Assembly: GCF_022271435.1 (NCBI RefSeq) | Contig: NZ_JAFIQY010000041.1 | Coordinates: forward strand, 17,641-81,640 | Source: Streptomyces monomycini | GTDB lineage: Bacteria > Actinomycetota > Actinomycetes > Streptomycetales > Streptomycetaceae | DNA length: 64,000 bases | Reading direction: 5' to 3' | Part shown: in pieces, positions 40,520 through 49,135 of the stretch | Position numbering within the stretch: position 1 is the stretch's first letter | Layout: every line of letters begins with the position of its first letter | Translations under genes and position numbers: made by a program | The notes under the pieces: generated by a model | The model's database searches: none | Seen by the model: only the letters and a program-made list of their open reading frames with translations | What the model was told of the DNA's origin: nothing

Positions 40520-41215
40520 ATGCAGCTGCACACCCAGGAGTGGGGTACCGGCGACCGGGTCGCGGTGCTGGTCCACGGCATCATGTCGGACCACCGGACC
40601 TGGCGCCGGGTGGGGCCCGCGCTGGCCGGGCGCGGCTACCGCGTCATCGCCGTCGACCTGCGCGGCCACGGCGCCAGCCCGCGTGGCCCGTACAGCGACG
40701 AGCTGTTCGCCGACGACCTGGTGGAGACCCTGCCAGCGGGCGTGGAGGTGGCCCTCGGGCACTCGCTCGGCGCGATGGCGCTGTCACTGGCGGCCGAGCG
40801 GCTGCGCCCGCGGCGCGCCGTCTACTCGGACCCGGCCTGGACCCTGGGCAACACCGAGCGTCCGATGGACCCCGCACTGTTTGTCGAGTTCAAGCGCGCC
40901 ACCCGTCAGATGATCCGGGGCTTCAATCCGCGCTGGGAGGAGGCCGACGTGGAGATCGAGATGGCGACGATCGAGGCGTGGGACTCGGACACGGCGCTGG
41001 CTCTGTCCGGCGGTGACCTCAAGGAGCGCATACCGGAGCGGCCGGTGGTGCCGTCCCTGGTGCAGGTGGCCGGGGAGGGATTCCTGTTCACGGAGGCGGA
41101 CAAGGAGCGGGTGGCGGAGCGCGGCTTCGAGGTCCGTACGGTCGAGGGCGCCGGGCACACCATCCACCGGGACGACTTCGACGGCTTCATGAAATCGCTG
41201 GAAGGCTGGATCTGA
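40520..41215 (+). CDS. alpha/beta-fold hydrolase
   Basis: A 231-aa protein. The oxyanion region is LVHGIMSDHRTW, the nucleophile elbow is GHSLGAM, a downstream Asp is likely in YSDPAW, and the catalytic His is in EGAGHTIHRDD. It probably cleaves an ester or thioester. It is a single gene, divergent from the GNAT-like gene. Confidence 0.9.
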   Translation: MQLHTQEWGTGDRVAVLVHGIMSDHRTWRRVGPALAGRGYRVIAVDLRGHGASPRGPYSDELFADDLVETLPAGVEVALGHSLGAMALSLAAERLRPRRAVYSDPAWTLGNTERPMDPALFVEFKRATRQMIRGFNPRWEEADVEIEMATIEAWDSDTALALSGGDLKERIPERPVVPSLVQVAGEGFLFTEADKERVAERGFEVRTVEGAGHTIHRDDFDGFMKSLEGWI

Positions 41216-41409
41216 CCGGAGGCCGGATCCGACCGGAGGCTGGAACTGACCGAGCGGCACCCGGGCCTGCCGCGACGCCATCCGCATCCGACCCGGCGGC
41301 ATCCGACCGGCAGAACGCGGCTGCCGGTTTTGGCACCTGATGTTCAATCTTGTACCACCAAGGGGGTGGCCGGAAGCGGCGGCGGGCGCCGGTCGCCGCC
41401 CGGGGCGCT
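41216..41409. other. intergenic region upstream of the T7SS operon promoter
   Basis: Three near-copies of a 17-base unit (GGATCTGACCGGAGGC type) run out of the preceding gene end at about 41207-41257. Nothing else is recognised. Confidence 0.4.
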
Positions 41410-41439
41410 TTGCCGCGGTCCGCGACGGCTGATTAGGGT
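41410..41439 (+). promoter_or_regulatory. promoter of the sigma factor - eccC operon
   Basis: TTGCCG (41410-41415), 18 bases, TAGGGT (41434-41439). This matches the housekeeping HrdB pattern and gives a leader of about 70 bases before ATG 41519. Confidence 0.5.
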
Positions 41440-41518
41440 GTGGTCCGTGGTAGTAGCAACCACCCGCCCCGGTCGGCCCGCGGACCGGCGACCCGAAATC
41501 CCCTGAGGCAGCACAGCG

Positions 41519-42130
41519 ATGACCGAACCGGCGATACCGGCCCGGGGCCCCGCCGCCGCGCCGGAACGTCCCACGCCGGTCTCCCCGCCACCCGCCAGGC
41601 CGCTCACCGAGGAGCGCATCACGGCCCTCGTACTGTCGTACCGCCAGACGCTGTTACGGTACGTCACCGGCCTGCTGCCCGCCGATCCGCAGCGCGCGGA
41701 GGACGTCGTCCAGGAGACGCTGCTGCGTGCCTGGCTGGAGAGCGACCTCTCCCGTGTGGGGGACGCCCGGCGCGAAGCCGGGTGGGAACCCGGTCTGCCC
41801 TGGCTGTTCCGGGTCGCCCGCAACGTCGTGATCGACTGGAGCCGTCGCGACAGCTCCCGGCCGGCGGTGCCGACCGGACTGCCGCCGGAGACGGCCGGCC
41901 CGGCGGACGAGGTCGCGCGCGTCGTGGAGCGGACGCACGTCGTCGGGTTGCTCGCCCAACTGTCCCGCCCCCATCGAGAGGTTCTGGTGTACACATACCT
42001 GCTCGGCTGTTCCGGACCCGACACGGCGCACGCGCTGGGCATACCGCCCGGCACGGTCAAGTCCCGGCTGCACCACGCGATGCACCACCTGCGGCGGGCC
42101 GCCGCGCCCGACGCCCGGGACCGCGGATGA
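41519..42130 (+). CDS. ECF-type RNA polymerase sigma factor of the T7SS operon
   Basis: A 203-aa sigma-70 family protein. Region 2 is YRQTLLRYVTGLLPADPQRAEDVVQETLLRAW, with FRVARNVVIDWSRR. Region 4 is LAQLSRPHREVLVYTYL followed by GIPPGTVKSRLHHAMHHLRR. It is of SigK/SigM-like ECF size, with a proline-rich N-terminal extension of about 30 residues. Its stop overlaps the next start (ATGA), so it is co-translated with the membrane gene and eccC. No anti-sigma gene with the usual zinc motif follows; the next gene is membrane-bound and could play that part. Confidence 0.93.
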   Translation: MTEPAIPARGPAAAPERPTPVSPPPARPLTEERITALVLSYRQTLLRYVTGLLPADPQRAEDVVQETLLRAWLESDLSRVGDARREAGWEPGLPWLFRVARNVVIDWSRRDSSRPAVPTGLPPETAGPADEVARVVERTHVVGLLAQLSRPHREVLVYTYLLGCSGPDTAHALGIPPGTVKSRLHHAMHHLRRAAAPDARDRG

Positions 42131-43911
42131 GCGGCCCGGGCCGGATCGCGCCGCCGGGCACGGCGGCCGTCGTGGCACCGGCGCAGTCCCCGGTGCCGCT
42201 GGCCCTCGGTATGCCGGACCGCAATTCCTGGCTGATCCTCATCGGCTTCCTCGTCGTCCTGGTCCTGCTCATCTGGCTGCTCGCCCGGGCCGTGCGCAAG
42301 CAGGGCGGTCTCCGCCGCGCCTGCCGCCGGGTCGCCTGGGAGGTCCGGATGACCGCGCGGGCGTTCACCGCGCCGCTCCGCGCCTACCTGCGGCACCGGC
42401 GCTGCGCCCGGACCCTGGCCGCGTACTTCGCCGACCCGGCCGCGTACGAGATGTCCCGCGCGGCGCTCGACCGCGCGGACGCGGACGCGGGCGACGACTG
42501 CTACGCGCCGACGGTCCAGCTGGCCCAGGCCAGGGACCGGGTGCACGTCGTCGTCGCGGGCCGCGACCCGGCCGGTGCCGCAGGACCGGTTCTGCCCTGG
42601 ACCGACGCGGCCGCCGAACCGGGGGAGTGGACCTGGTCGGCGCCCGCCGACGCGGTACGGGGGGCGTCGGCGGCGCACGGCCGGGCCGTACGGCTGCCGC
42701 TCGTCCTCGGCGTGGACCGCAAGTCGACGGGCGTGGTGCTCGTCGACTGGCTGCGCGGCCCCGCGGCGCTGGGCGTCGAGGGCGACCCGCAGGTGTCCCG
42801 CAGCGTGCTCCAGGCGCTGACGGCCCAGGTGGACCGGATGCCGGACGGGCCGCCGGTCCTGGTGGCGCACGGCGTGCACCCGCGCTTCCCGGGCCGCCCG
42901 CTGGCCGAGATCCTCACCGAACTGTCCGCGGACCGGTGGACGGACCCGGCGCAGGGACCGGAGCACGGATCGCAGCAGGCACCGCGGACCGTGGACGCGA
43001 CGGCGATCCCGGTGGTCGTGTGCTGGGCGCCCACGGCCGACCAGGCGGCACGGCTGGCGGACCTGTGCGCACGGGGACGCGCCCGCGCGCTCGTCGGCGG
43101 GCGTCTGCCGGGCGCCTGCTGGGTCCTGCACGCCGAACCGGACGGGCGGCTGCTCGGCCCCGGGCCGCGGGTGGACGTGGAGTCGCCCGCGCTCGGCGGC
43201 GCCGTGGCCCGCACCGTACGGCGCAGGCAGCCCGCACCGCACTGCGTCCTGCCGGGCGCCGGTACGGGCATGGGCATGGACACGAACATGGGGACGCATC
43301 CGGGTACGGGTATGGGGCCGGGCGCCGGTCATTTCGGCCCCGCCGGGTCCGTACCCGAACCGGGCTTCGCCAAGCCCGACCTGCACAAGCCCGCACCCGC
43401 CCCCGCCCCGGCTCCCGCCGAGCCGGTGTGGGAAGAGACAGCCGTACTTCCGCCGGTGGCGCAGCCCGCCCAGCCGGCCCCGGCCCCTTGGCCCGCCGCG
43501 CCGCCCGCGCACGGTGACCACGGAGGCGGCGCCGCCCACCAGGGCACATTCCCCCGCGAAACCGCAGCCTCCGGAGCCGCTTTCGACGCCGACTTCGCCG
43601 AGCCCGAGCCGGGCGCCCCCGCTCCGGCCACCGCTCCCGGGGCGGCGCCCGCACCCGTACCCGCGCAGCGGCCGGACGCTCCCGGCGCTCAGCCCGAGCC
43701 CGACAGCGGCCCCCACAGCGGCTCCGGCCCCGACACCGGCGCAGGCCCCGGCGCAGCCGCCGACTTCGCGGAGCCGGACCTGGCCGAGCCCCGGGCCGCC
43801 GCCGCGCCGCCCGGCCTGGCCGGGGTGTCCGCCGCCTCCGGCACCCGCGGCGCCGCCGACGCCGACTTTGACCCCGCCGATCCCCAGGAACGGACCCCTC
43901 GTACCCCGTGA
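42127..43911 (+). CDS. membrane protein with Pro/Ala-rich tail, coupled to sigma factor and eccC
   Basis: A 594-aa protein with one strong helix at about residues 36-55 (SWLILIGFLVVLVLLIWLLA). Next comes an Arg-rich juxtamembrane stretch, then a cytoplasmic domain (about residues 60-390) with RVHVVVAGRDP and VVLVDWLRGPAALGVEG. The last 200 residues are Pro/Ala/Gly-rich and contain a Met-Gly run (GTGMGMDTNMGTHPG). It overlaps its neighbours on both sides (ATGA and GTGA). It may be an EccE-like or regulatory T7SS membrane component; that is inference. Confidence 0.7.
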   Translation: MSGPGRIAPPGTAAVVAPAQSPVPLALGMPDRNSWLILIGFLVVLVLLIWLLARAVRKQGGLRRACRRVAWEVRMTARAFTAPLRAYLRHRRCARTLAAYFADPAAYEMSRAALDRADADAGDDCYAPTVQLAQARDRVHVVVAGRDPAGAAGPVLPWTDAAAEPGEWTWSAPADAVRGASAAHGRAVRLPLVLGVDRKSTGVVLVDWLRGPAALGVEGDPQVSRSVLQALTAQVDRMPDGPPVLVAHGVHPRFPGRPLAEILTELSADRWTDPAQGPEHGSQQAPRTVDATAIPVVVCWAPTADQAARLADLCARGRARALVGGRLPGACWVLHAEPDGRLLGPGPRVDVESPALGGAVARTVRRRQPAPHCVLPGAGTGMGMDTNMGTHPGTGMGPGAGHFGPAGSVPEPGFAKPDLHKPAPAPAPAPAEPVWEETAVLPPVAQPAQPAPAPWPAAPPAHGDHGGGAAHQGTFPRETAASGAAFDADFAEPEPGAPAPATAPGAAPAPVPAQRPDAPGAQPEPDSGPHSGSGPDTGAGPGAAADFAEPDLAEPRAAAAPPGLAGVSAASGTRGAADADFDPADPQERTPRTP

Positions 43912-46900
43912 GACTCTTCGTCACCCTCGCTCCGGCCGCTCCGGCCCGGCCCGGCTCCCCGCAGCCCGCCCCCGAGCGGCGCGACCTGGTTCTGCACACC
44001 CCGGGCACGACCACCGTCGGCGCCCTGTCCGCGCGTCTCGCCGGTGACCACGCCACCGGCGACACGCCCCCCGCCCTCTTCCTCGGCGACCGCGAACTCC
44101 CCGCCGACCTGCCGGTGTCCGCCACCGGCATCCGCGACGGCGCGACGATCGGCGTCGGCGGTCCCGTACCGCCCGAGCCGGACGGCGGCTACGGACCCGA
44201 CCGCACCGAGCTGCCGCCCCCGTCCCGCTCCGCCGACGGCGAGCGGCTGCCGCGCGCGCCCCGCGTGGAACTCCAGCTGATCGGCGGCCGGGGCGCCGGG
44301 CGGGTCTGGCCGCTGGACCTCGGTACGCACACCATCGGCCCCGCGGCGGGCAGTTCCGTACGGCTCCAGGGCCGTGACGTGCCCGGCGAGGGCATCCGGA
44401 TCACCGTCCGCCCGGACGGCACGGTGCTGCTGGACGCCGGTGCGGCCGCCGACCGCCCGGCCGCCGACCGCCCGGCGGCGCACAGCGGCAGGCAGACGCC
44501 CGGCCACCGCACCGACGTGGCCCTGTCGGTGCCCGAGCCGCCGCCCGCCCGGCCGCGTGCCGACGCGACCCCGCTGCCGCCCCCGCCGCCGCCCGAACTG
44601 CCCGACCCGTACGCCGACACCCACCTGCCGGTGCCCGAAGGCTGGGTGGAGTGGCCGCTCGGCGGTGAGCTGCGGCTGGGCGAGTACCTGCTGCGGATCG
44701 CCGAGCCCACCGAGGCGGACGCCGCGGTGACGGCCTCCGAGGACGGCGCCCACCTGGACTTCAACCGACCGCCGCGGATCGTCCCGCCGCTGGTGCCGGA
44801 GCGGTTCACGCTGCCCTCGCCGCCCGCGCCGCCGCCCCGGCGCACCATCCCGCTGCTGGTGGTGATCGCGCCGATGTTCATGGGCATCGGCATGGTCGTC
44901 TTCCTGCACTCGTACTTCTACCTGATGTTCGCGTTCTTCAGCCCGGTGCTCGCCATCGGCAACTACATCAGCTCCCGGCGCAGCGGCTGGCGCGACTTCC
45001 TCACCTCGGTCGCCAACTACCGTGCCCGGCGCGCCTCGCTGGAGGACGACGTCAAGGGCATGGTCGAGCGCGAGCGCGGCCTGCGGGTCGCCGCCGGGCC
45101 CGACCCGGCCGCCGCCGGCATGTGGGCCGTCGGCCCCGGCGCCCGGCTGTGGGAACGCCGCCGCGGCCACCCCGACCACCTGCTGCTGCGCGTCGGCACC
45201 GTCCGCCAGGCGTCGCTGCTGACCATCGAGGACAGCTCCCGCGAGGACAACCACCGCTCGGTGAACTGGCAGATCCCCGACATGCCGATCGGCGTGGACC
45301 TGTGCGGGGACGGCGTCATCGGCATCTCCGGCGAGACCGACGCGGCCCGTGCCCTGGCCCGCTGGACGGTGGCGCAGGCCGCGGTCCTGCACAGCCCCCG
45401 CGACGTACGGATCACCGTGCTCACCGACGCGGCGGGCGCGCCCGCCTGGGAGTGGGTGCGCTGGCTGCCGCACGCCCGCCCCGGCGAGGGCGGCATCGCC
45501 GCGCCGCCCACCGGCGGACCCACCGTGACCGTCGGCAACGACCCGGAGACGGTCGCCAACCGGGTCTCCGAACTGGTCTCCGCGATCCGCTCCCGGGCCC
45601 GTTCGCGGGAGACCGCGATGGGCGGCGCGCTGCTCGCCGAGCCCGACCTCGTCGTGGTGCTGGACGGCGCCCGGCGGCTGCGTGACGTGCCGGGTGTGGT
45701 GCAGGTGCTCAAGGAGGGCCCGTCCGTACGGGTCTTCCTGATCTGCCTCGACCAGGAGGAGCGGATGCTCCCCGAGGAGTGCGTCACCGTCTGCACGGTC
45801 GGCGCCCGCGAGGTGACGCTGCGCCGTACCGGCAGCGCCGACCTCACCGGCATCCGCCCCGATCTGGTGGACACCGGCTGGTGCGAGCGGATCGCCCGCG
45901 CCCTGGCCCCCGTACGCGACGTCACCCCGGACGGCTCCGACGGCCTGCCGGACCGCGTCAAGCTGCTGGACCTGCTGGGCCTGGAGCCGCCGCAGGCCGC
46001 CGAACTGGCCGCCCGCTGGACCAAGCGCCCGGCCTCCACCGGCGTCCTGCTGGGCGCCGGCTACACCGGTCCGGTCACCTTCGACCTGGTCAAGGACGGC
46101 CCGCACGGTCTCATCGCGGGCACCACCGGAGCCGGCAAGTCCGAACTCCTCCAGACGCTGGTGGCCTCCCTGGCGGCGGTCAACCGGCCGGACGAGATGA
46201 CGTTCGTGCTCGTCGACTACAAGGGCGGCAGCGCCTTCGCGGGCTGCGAGCGGCTGCCGCACGTGCTGGGCATGGTCACCGACCTGGACAGCCATCTGGT
46301 CGAGCGGGCCCTGACCTCGCTGACCGCCGAACTGACCCGCCGCGAACGCCTCCTGGCCGACGCGGGCGCCAAGGACCACACCGAGTACCGCGCGATGCGC
46401 CGCCGCGATCCCGCGATGGCGCCACTGCCGAGGCTGCTGCTCATCATCGACGAGTTCGCCACCCTCGCCCGCGACGTGCCCGAGTTCGTACCCGGCCTGG
46501 TCGGCATCGCCCAGCGCGGCCGTTCGCTCGGCCTGCACCTGCTGCTCGCCACCCAGCGCCCGGCCGGTGTGGTCACCGCCGACATCCGCGCCAACACCAA
46601 CCTGCGGATCTCGTTGCGCGTCACCGACGCCCTCGACAGCCAGGACGTCCTGGAGGTCAACGACGCGGTCAGCATCTCCAGCGACACTCCGGGCCGCGCC
46701 CTGGCCCGGATCGGGCACCGTTCGGTGCTGCCGTTCCAGACCGCCTTCGTCGGCGCCGTACGCGACGCCGCGCAGGCCACACCCCAGGACATCGGGGACA
46801 CCGGGGACACCGGCCAGGGCACGCAGGCCGGACCGCAGTCCGACGCCGACGTGTGGACCAGCGAACTCACCTGGTCGCTGCTGGGCCGTACGGCCGCCGA

Positions 46901-48668
46901 ACCGGCCGAGGAGACCGCGGACCTCTTCGACGCCATCCAGGAGGCGATGGACGACCGCGACGCGCCCACCGACCTGACGGCCCTGGTCGACGCGGTCCAG
47001 CAGGCCGCCGCCGACCTGGAGATCGAGCGGCAGCCCAGCCCCTGGCTGCCCGCGCTGCCGCACGCCGTCAGCCTGGCCGAACTCCCCGACCGGCCCGACC
47101 CGGCCGACGGGCGTCTCGCGCCGGTCGTCTGGGGCCTGGCCGACCTGCCGGGCGCCCAGCGCCAGGAGCCCCTGGAGCTGGACCTCACCCGCTTCGGGCA
47201 CCTGTACGTGCTGGGCACCCCGCGCTCCGGCCGCTCCCAGGTCCTGCGCACCATCGGCGGTGCCCTGGCCCGTCGGCACTCCAGCGCCGACGTCCACCTG
47301 TACGGCATCGACGCGGCCGGCGGCGCCCTGTCACCGCTGTCCGCGCTGCCGCACTGCGGCGCCGTCGTACCGCGCGCCGACCTGGAACGGCTGGGCCGCC
47401 TGCTGTCCCGCCTGACCGCCGAGATGAGCGCCCGCCAGGAACTGCTCACCTCGCACGGCGCGGCCAACCTCACCGAGCTGCGCGCCTTCCTGCCGGCCGC
47501 CGAACGCCCCGCCCACGTCGTCGTCCTGATCGACGGCTGGGACTCGCTGGCCGCCCTGCTCAACGACCACGACGGCGGCCGCCCGGTCCAGGAGCTGACC
47601 TCGCTGATCCGCGAGGGCGCGCCGATGGGCCTGCACGTCATCGCCACGTCCGAACGCGCGCTGATGACCGGCAAGGTCGCCTCGCTCAACGACGAGCGGC
47701 TGCTGCTGCGGCTGACCGACCGCAACGAGTACAGCCTGGCGGGCATCCCGCCGAAGCAGGTGCCGGCCGTCGTCCCGCAGGGCCGTGGCTGGCGCGGCGG
47801 CAGCGCCACCGAGGTACAGGTCGCGCTGCTCGGCGAGCGTACGGAAGGGCCGGTCACCGGCCGCGACCAGGCCGAGGCGCTCAAGCGCATCGGTGAACGG
47901 GCCGAACAGCGCGACCGCGACGTGCCCGCCGCACGCCGCCCCGCGCGCGTGCTCAGCCTGCCGCGTCAGGTGTCCTTCACCGACGCGTACGAGAAGGTCC
48001 CGGCTGCCGACCGGCGTCCGCTGTGGGGCCTGCTCGGTGTCGGCGGCGACGAACTCGGCGCCATCGGCGTGGACTTCGCGGCCGACGCGCCGTCCTTCCT
48101 CATCAGCGGCCCGCCCGGCAGCGGCCGGTCCACCGCGCTCACCACGCTCGCGGTGTCCCTGCTGGCCGGCGGCACCCGGGTGGTCGCGCTCACCCCGCGC
48201 GAATCGCCGCTGCGGGGCCTGGCCCGGCACCCGCGCGCCGTGGTCATCCAGGACCCGGACCCGCTGGCCGACGAGGTGACCGCGGCGCTCAACGCCGAGC
48301 CGGGGCCCGCCGTGGTCCTGGTCGACGACGCCGACCTGCTCGCCCAGCTGCCCGCGGCCGACGCGGCGCTGCGCGAGGTCGCCACCACCGGACGGGACCG
48401 CGGCATCGGCCTGGTCGCCGCCGCCACCGCCGAGACGCTGACCTCGGTGGGCATCGGCTGGCTCGGCCTCGTACGGCGGGTGCGCAAGGGCGTGCTGCTG
48501 TCGCCGCAGTCGCCGAGCGAGGGCGACATCCTCGGCGTACGGGTGCCGTACGACCTGCTGCGCGGCCGCCCGACGCCGGGCCGCGGCCTGACCGTCGACC
48601 CGGTCAGCGGCGCGCTGGTCTCGGTGCTGGTGCCGGAGACGGTGCTGCGCGACGGGGACGCCGGCTGA
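43908..48668 (+). CDS. eccC: EccC/EssC-type T7SS triple ATPase
   Basis: A 1586-aa FtsK/SpoIIIE-family motor. Residues 1-85 look like a small ubiquitin/YukD-like beta-grasp. Residues 110-290 form an FHA-like region (LIGGRGAGRVWPLDLG) interrupted by Pro-rich linkers. Two membrane helices follow at about 315-350. ATPase 1 has an intact Walker A, GTTGAGKS (738-745), and Walker B, LLLIIDEF (about 843-850). ATPases 2 and 3 have Arg for Lys in Walker A (GTPRSGRS at 1103 and GPPGSGRS at 1401), the degenerate state typical of the regulatory EccC domains. The GTG start overlaps the previous stop. Confidence 0.93.
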   Translation: MRLFVTLAPAAPARPGSPQPAPERRDLVLHTPGTTTVGALSARLAGDHATGDTPPALFLGDRELPADLPVSATGIRDGATIGVGGPVPPEPDGGYGPDRTELPPPSRSADGERLPRAPRVELQLIGGRGAGRVWPLDLGTHTIGPAAGSSVRLQGRDVPGEGIRITVRPDGTVLLDAGAAADRPAADRPAAHSGRQTPGHRTDVALSVPEPPPARPRADATPLPPPPPPELPDPYADTHLPVPEGWVEWPLGGELRLGEYLLRIAEPTEADAAVTASEDGAHLDFNRPPRIVPPLVPERFTLPSPPAPPPRRTIPLLVVIAPMFMGIGMVVFLHSYFYLMFAFFSPVLAIGNYISSRRSGWRDFLTSVANYRARRASLEDDVKGMVERERGLRVAAGPDPAAAGMWAVGPGARLWERRRGHPDHLLLRVGTVRQASLLTIEDSSREDNHRSVNWQIPDMPIGVDLCGDGVIGISGETDAARALARWTVAQAAVLHSPRDVRITVLTDAAGAPAWEWVRWLPHARPGEGGIAAPPTGGPTVTVGNDPETVANRVSELVSAIRSRARSRETAMGGALLAEPDLVVVLDGARRLRDVPGVVQVLKEGPSVRVFLICLDQEERMLPEECVTVCTVGAREVTLRRTGSADLTGIRPDLVDTGWCERIARALAPVRDVTPDGSDGLPDRVKLLDLLGLEPPQAAELAARWTKRPASTGVLLGAGYTGPVTFDLVKDGPHGLIAGTTGAGKSELLQTLVASLAAVNRPDEMTFVLVDYKGGSAFAGCERLPHVLGMVTDLDSHLVERALTSLTAELTRRERLLADAGAKDHTEYRAMRRRDPAMAPLPRLLLIIDEFATLARDVPEFVPGLVGIAQRGRSLGLHLLLATQRPAGVVTADIRANTNLRISLRVTDALDSQDVLEVNDAVSISSDTPGRALARIGHRSVLPFQTAFVGAVRDAAQATPQDIGDTGDTGQGTQAGPQSDADVWTSELTWSLLGRTAAEPAEETADLFDAIQEAMDDRDAPTDLTALVDAVQQAAADLEIERQPSPWLPALPHAVSLAELPDRPDPADGRLAPVVWGLADLPGAQRQEPLELDLTRFGHLYVLGTPRSGRSQVLRTIGGALARRHSSADVHLYGIDAAGGALSPLSALPHCGAVVPRADLERLGRLLSRLTAEMSARQELLTSHGAANLTELRAFLPAAERPAHVVVLIDGWDSLAALLNDHDGGRPVQELTSLIREGAPMGLHVIATSERALMTGKVASLNDERLLLRLTDRNEYSLAGIPPKQVPAVVPQGRGWRGGSATEVQVALLGERTEGPVTGRDQAEALKRIGERAEQRDRDVPAARRPARVLSLPRQVSFTDAYEKVPAADRRPLWGLLGVGGDELGAIGVDFAADAPSFLISGPPGSGRSTALTTLAVSLLAGGTRVVALTPRESPLRGLARHPRAVVIQDPDPLADEVTAALNAEPGPAVVLVDDADLLAQLPAADAALREVATTGRDRGIGLVAAATAETLTSVGIGWLGLVRRVRKGVLLSPQSPSEGDILGVRVPYDLLRGRPTPGRGLTVDPVSGALVSVLVPETVLRDGDAG

Positions 48669-48685
48669 CCGCACGGCGGGCACAC

Positions 48686-48735
48686 ACGACGGTGCCCCGC
48701 CACCGGACGAGAGTCCGGCGGCGGGGCACCGTCGT
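48686..48735. terminator. long bidirectional terminator between eccC and esx
   Basis: ACGACGGTGCCCCGCC on the left pairs with GGCGGGGCACCGTCGT on the right, and CCGGAC/GTCCGG continue the stem around a GAGA loop. It is the strongest hairpin in the window, placed between convergent genes. Confidence 0.9.
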
Positions 48736-48747
48736 ACGTACGGAAGG

Positions 48748-49056
48748 TCAGCCGGCCTTCTTGGTGCCCGCCGCGATGTCCGCGTCCATCTTCTCGATGT
48801 TGTTCTTGATCTGGTTGAACTGGTTGGCGAAGGAGTTGATGCTCTCCACGGCCTTCTGCAGCGACGCGGTGAGGTTGGTGTAGGACTCCTTCAGCGCCGG
48901 GCTGCTCTGCTGCATGAACATGCCGTTGTCCAGCAGGCCCTCGACGGAGGTCTTGGTGCTCAGCAGCAGCGGGTTGATGTCGTTGACGGCCTGGTTCATC
49001 ACGCCGGAGACGCGCTGGATCTCGTTGTAGTCGATGTTGATGTTGCCTGCGGGCAT
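48748..49056 (-). CDS. small Esx-like (WXG100-family) protein
   Basis: A 102-aa helical hairpin protein. The first helix is IDYNEIQRVSGVMNQAVNDINPLLL and the second is NLTASLQKAVESINSFANQFNQI. At the turn, where WXG100 proteins have Trp-x-Gly, it reads LLDNGMFMQQSS, so only the Gly is kept. Length, hairpin layout and the tandem with an eccC still make it a T7SS substrate or chaperone partner. It is read with the upstream minus-strand gene (79-base gap). Confidence 0.85.
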   Translation of the reverse strand: MPAGNINIDYNEIQRVSGVMNQAVNDINPLLLSTKTSVEGLLDNGMFMQQSSPALKESYTNLTASLQKAVESINSFANQFNQIKNNIEKMDADIAAGTKKAG

Positions 49057-49135
49057 GGTGCTGGCTCCCTGAATCGCTGTGATGGGTGGAGATCCGGACG
49101 GGGTCCGGGGTGCGGCGGGCCGGAGGGACGGGCCG

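Noticed and set aside
42127..43911. Anti-sigma factor with a classical zinc-binding (HxxxCxxC) motif
   Set aside because: No such motif is found in the N-terminal part. Only the position and the membrane helix suggest a sensor role.
43689..47297. A 1202-codon minus-strand frame opposite eccC and the preceding gene
   Set aside because: Low-complexity antisense translation; the plus-strand product is a complete EccC.
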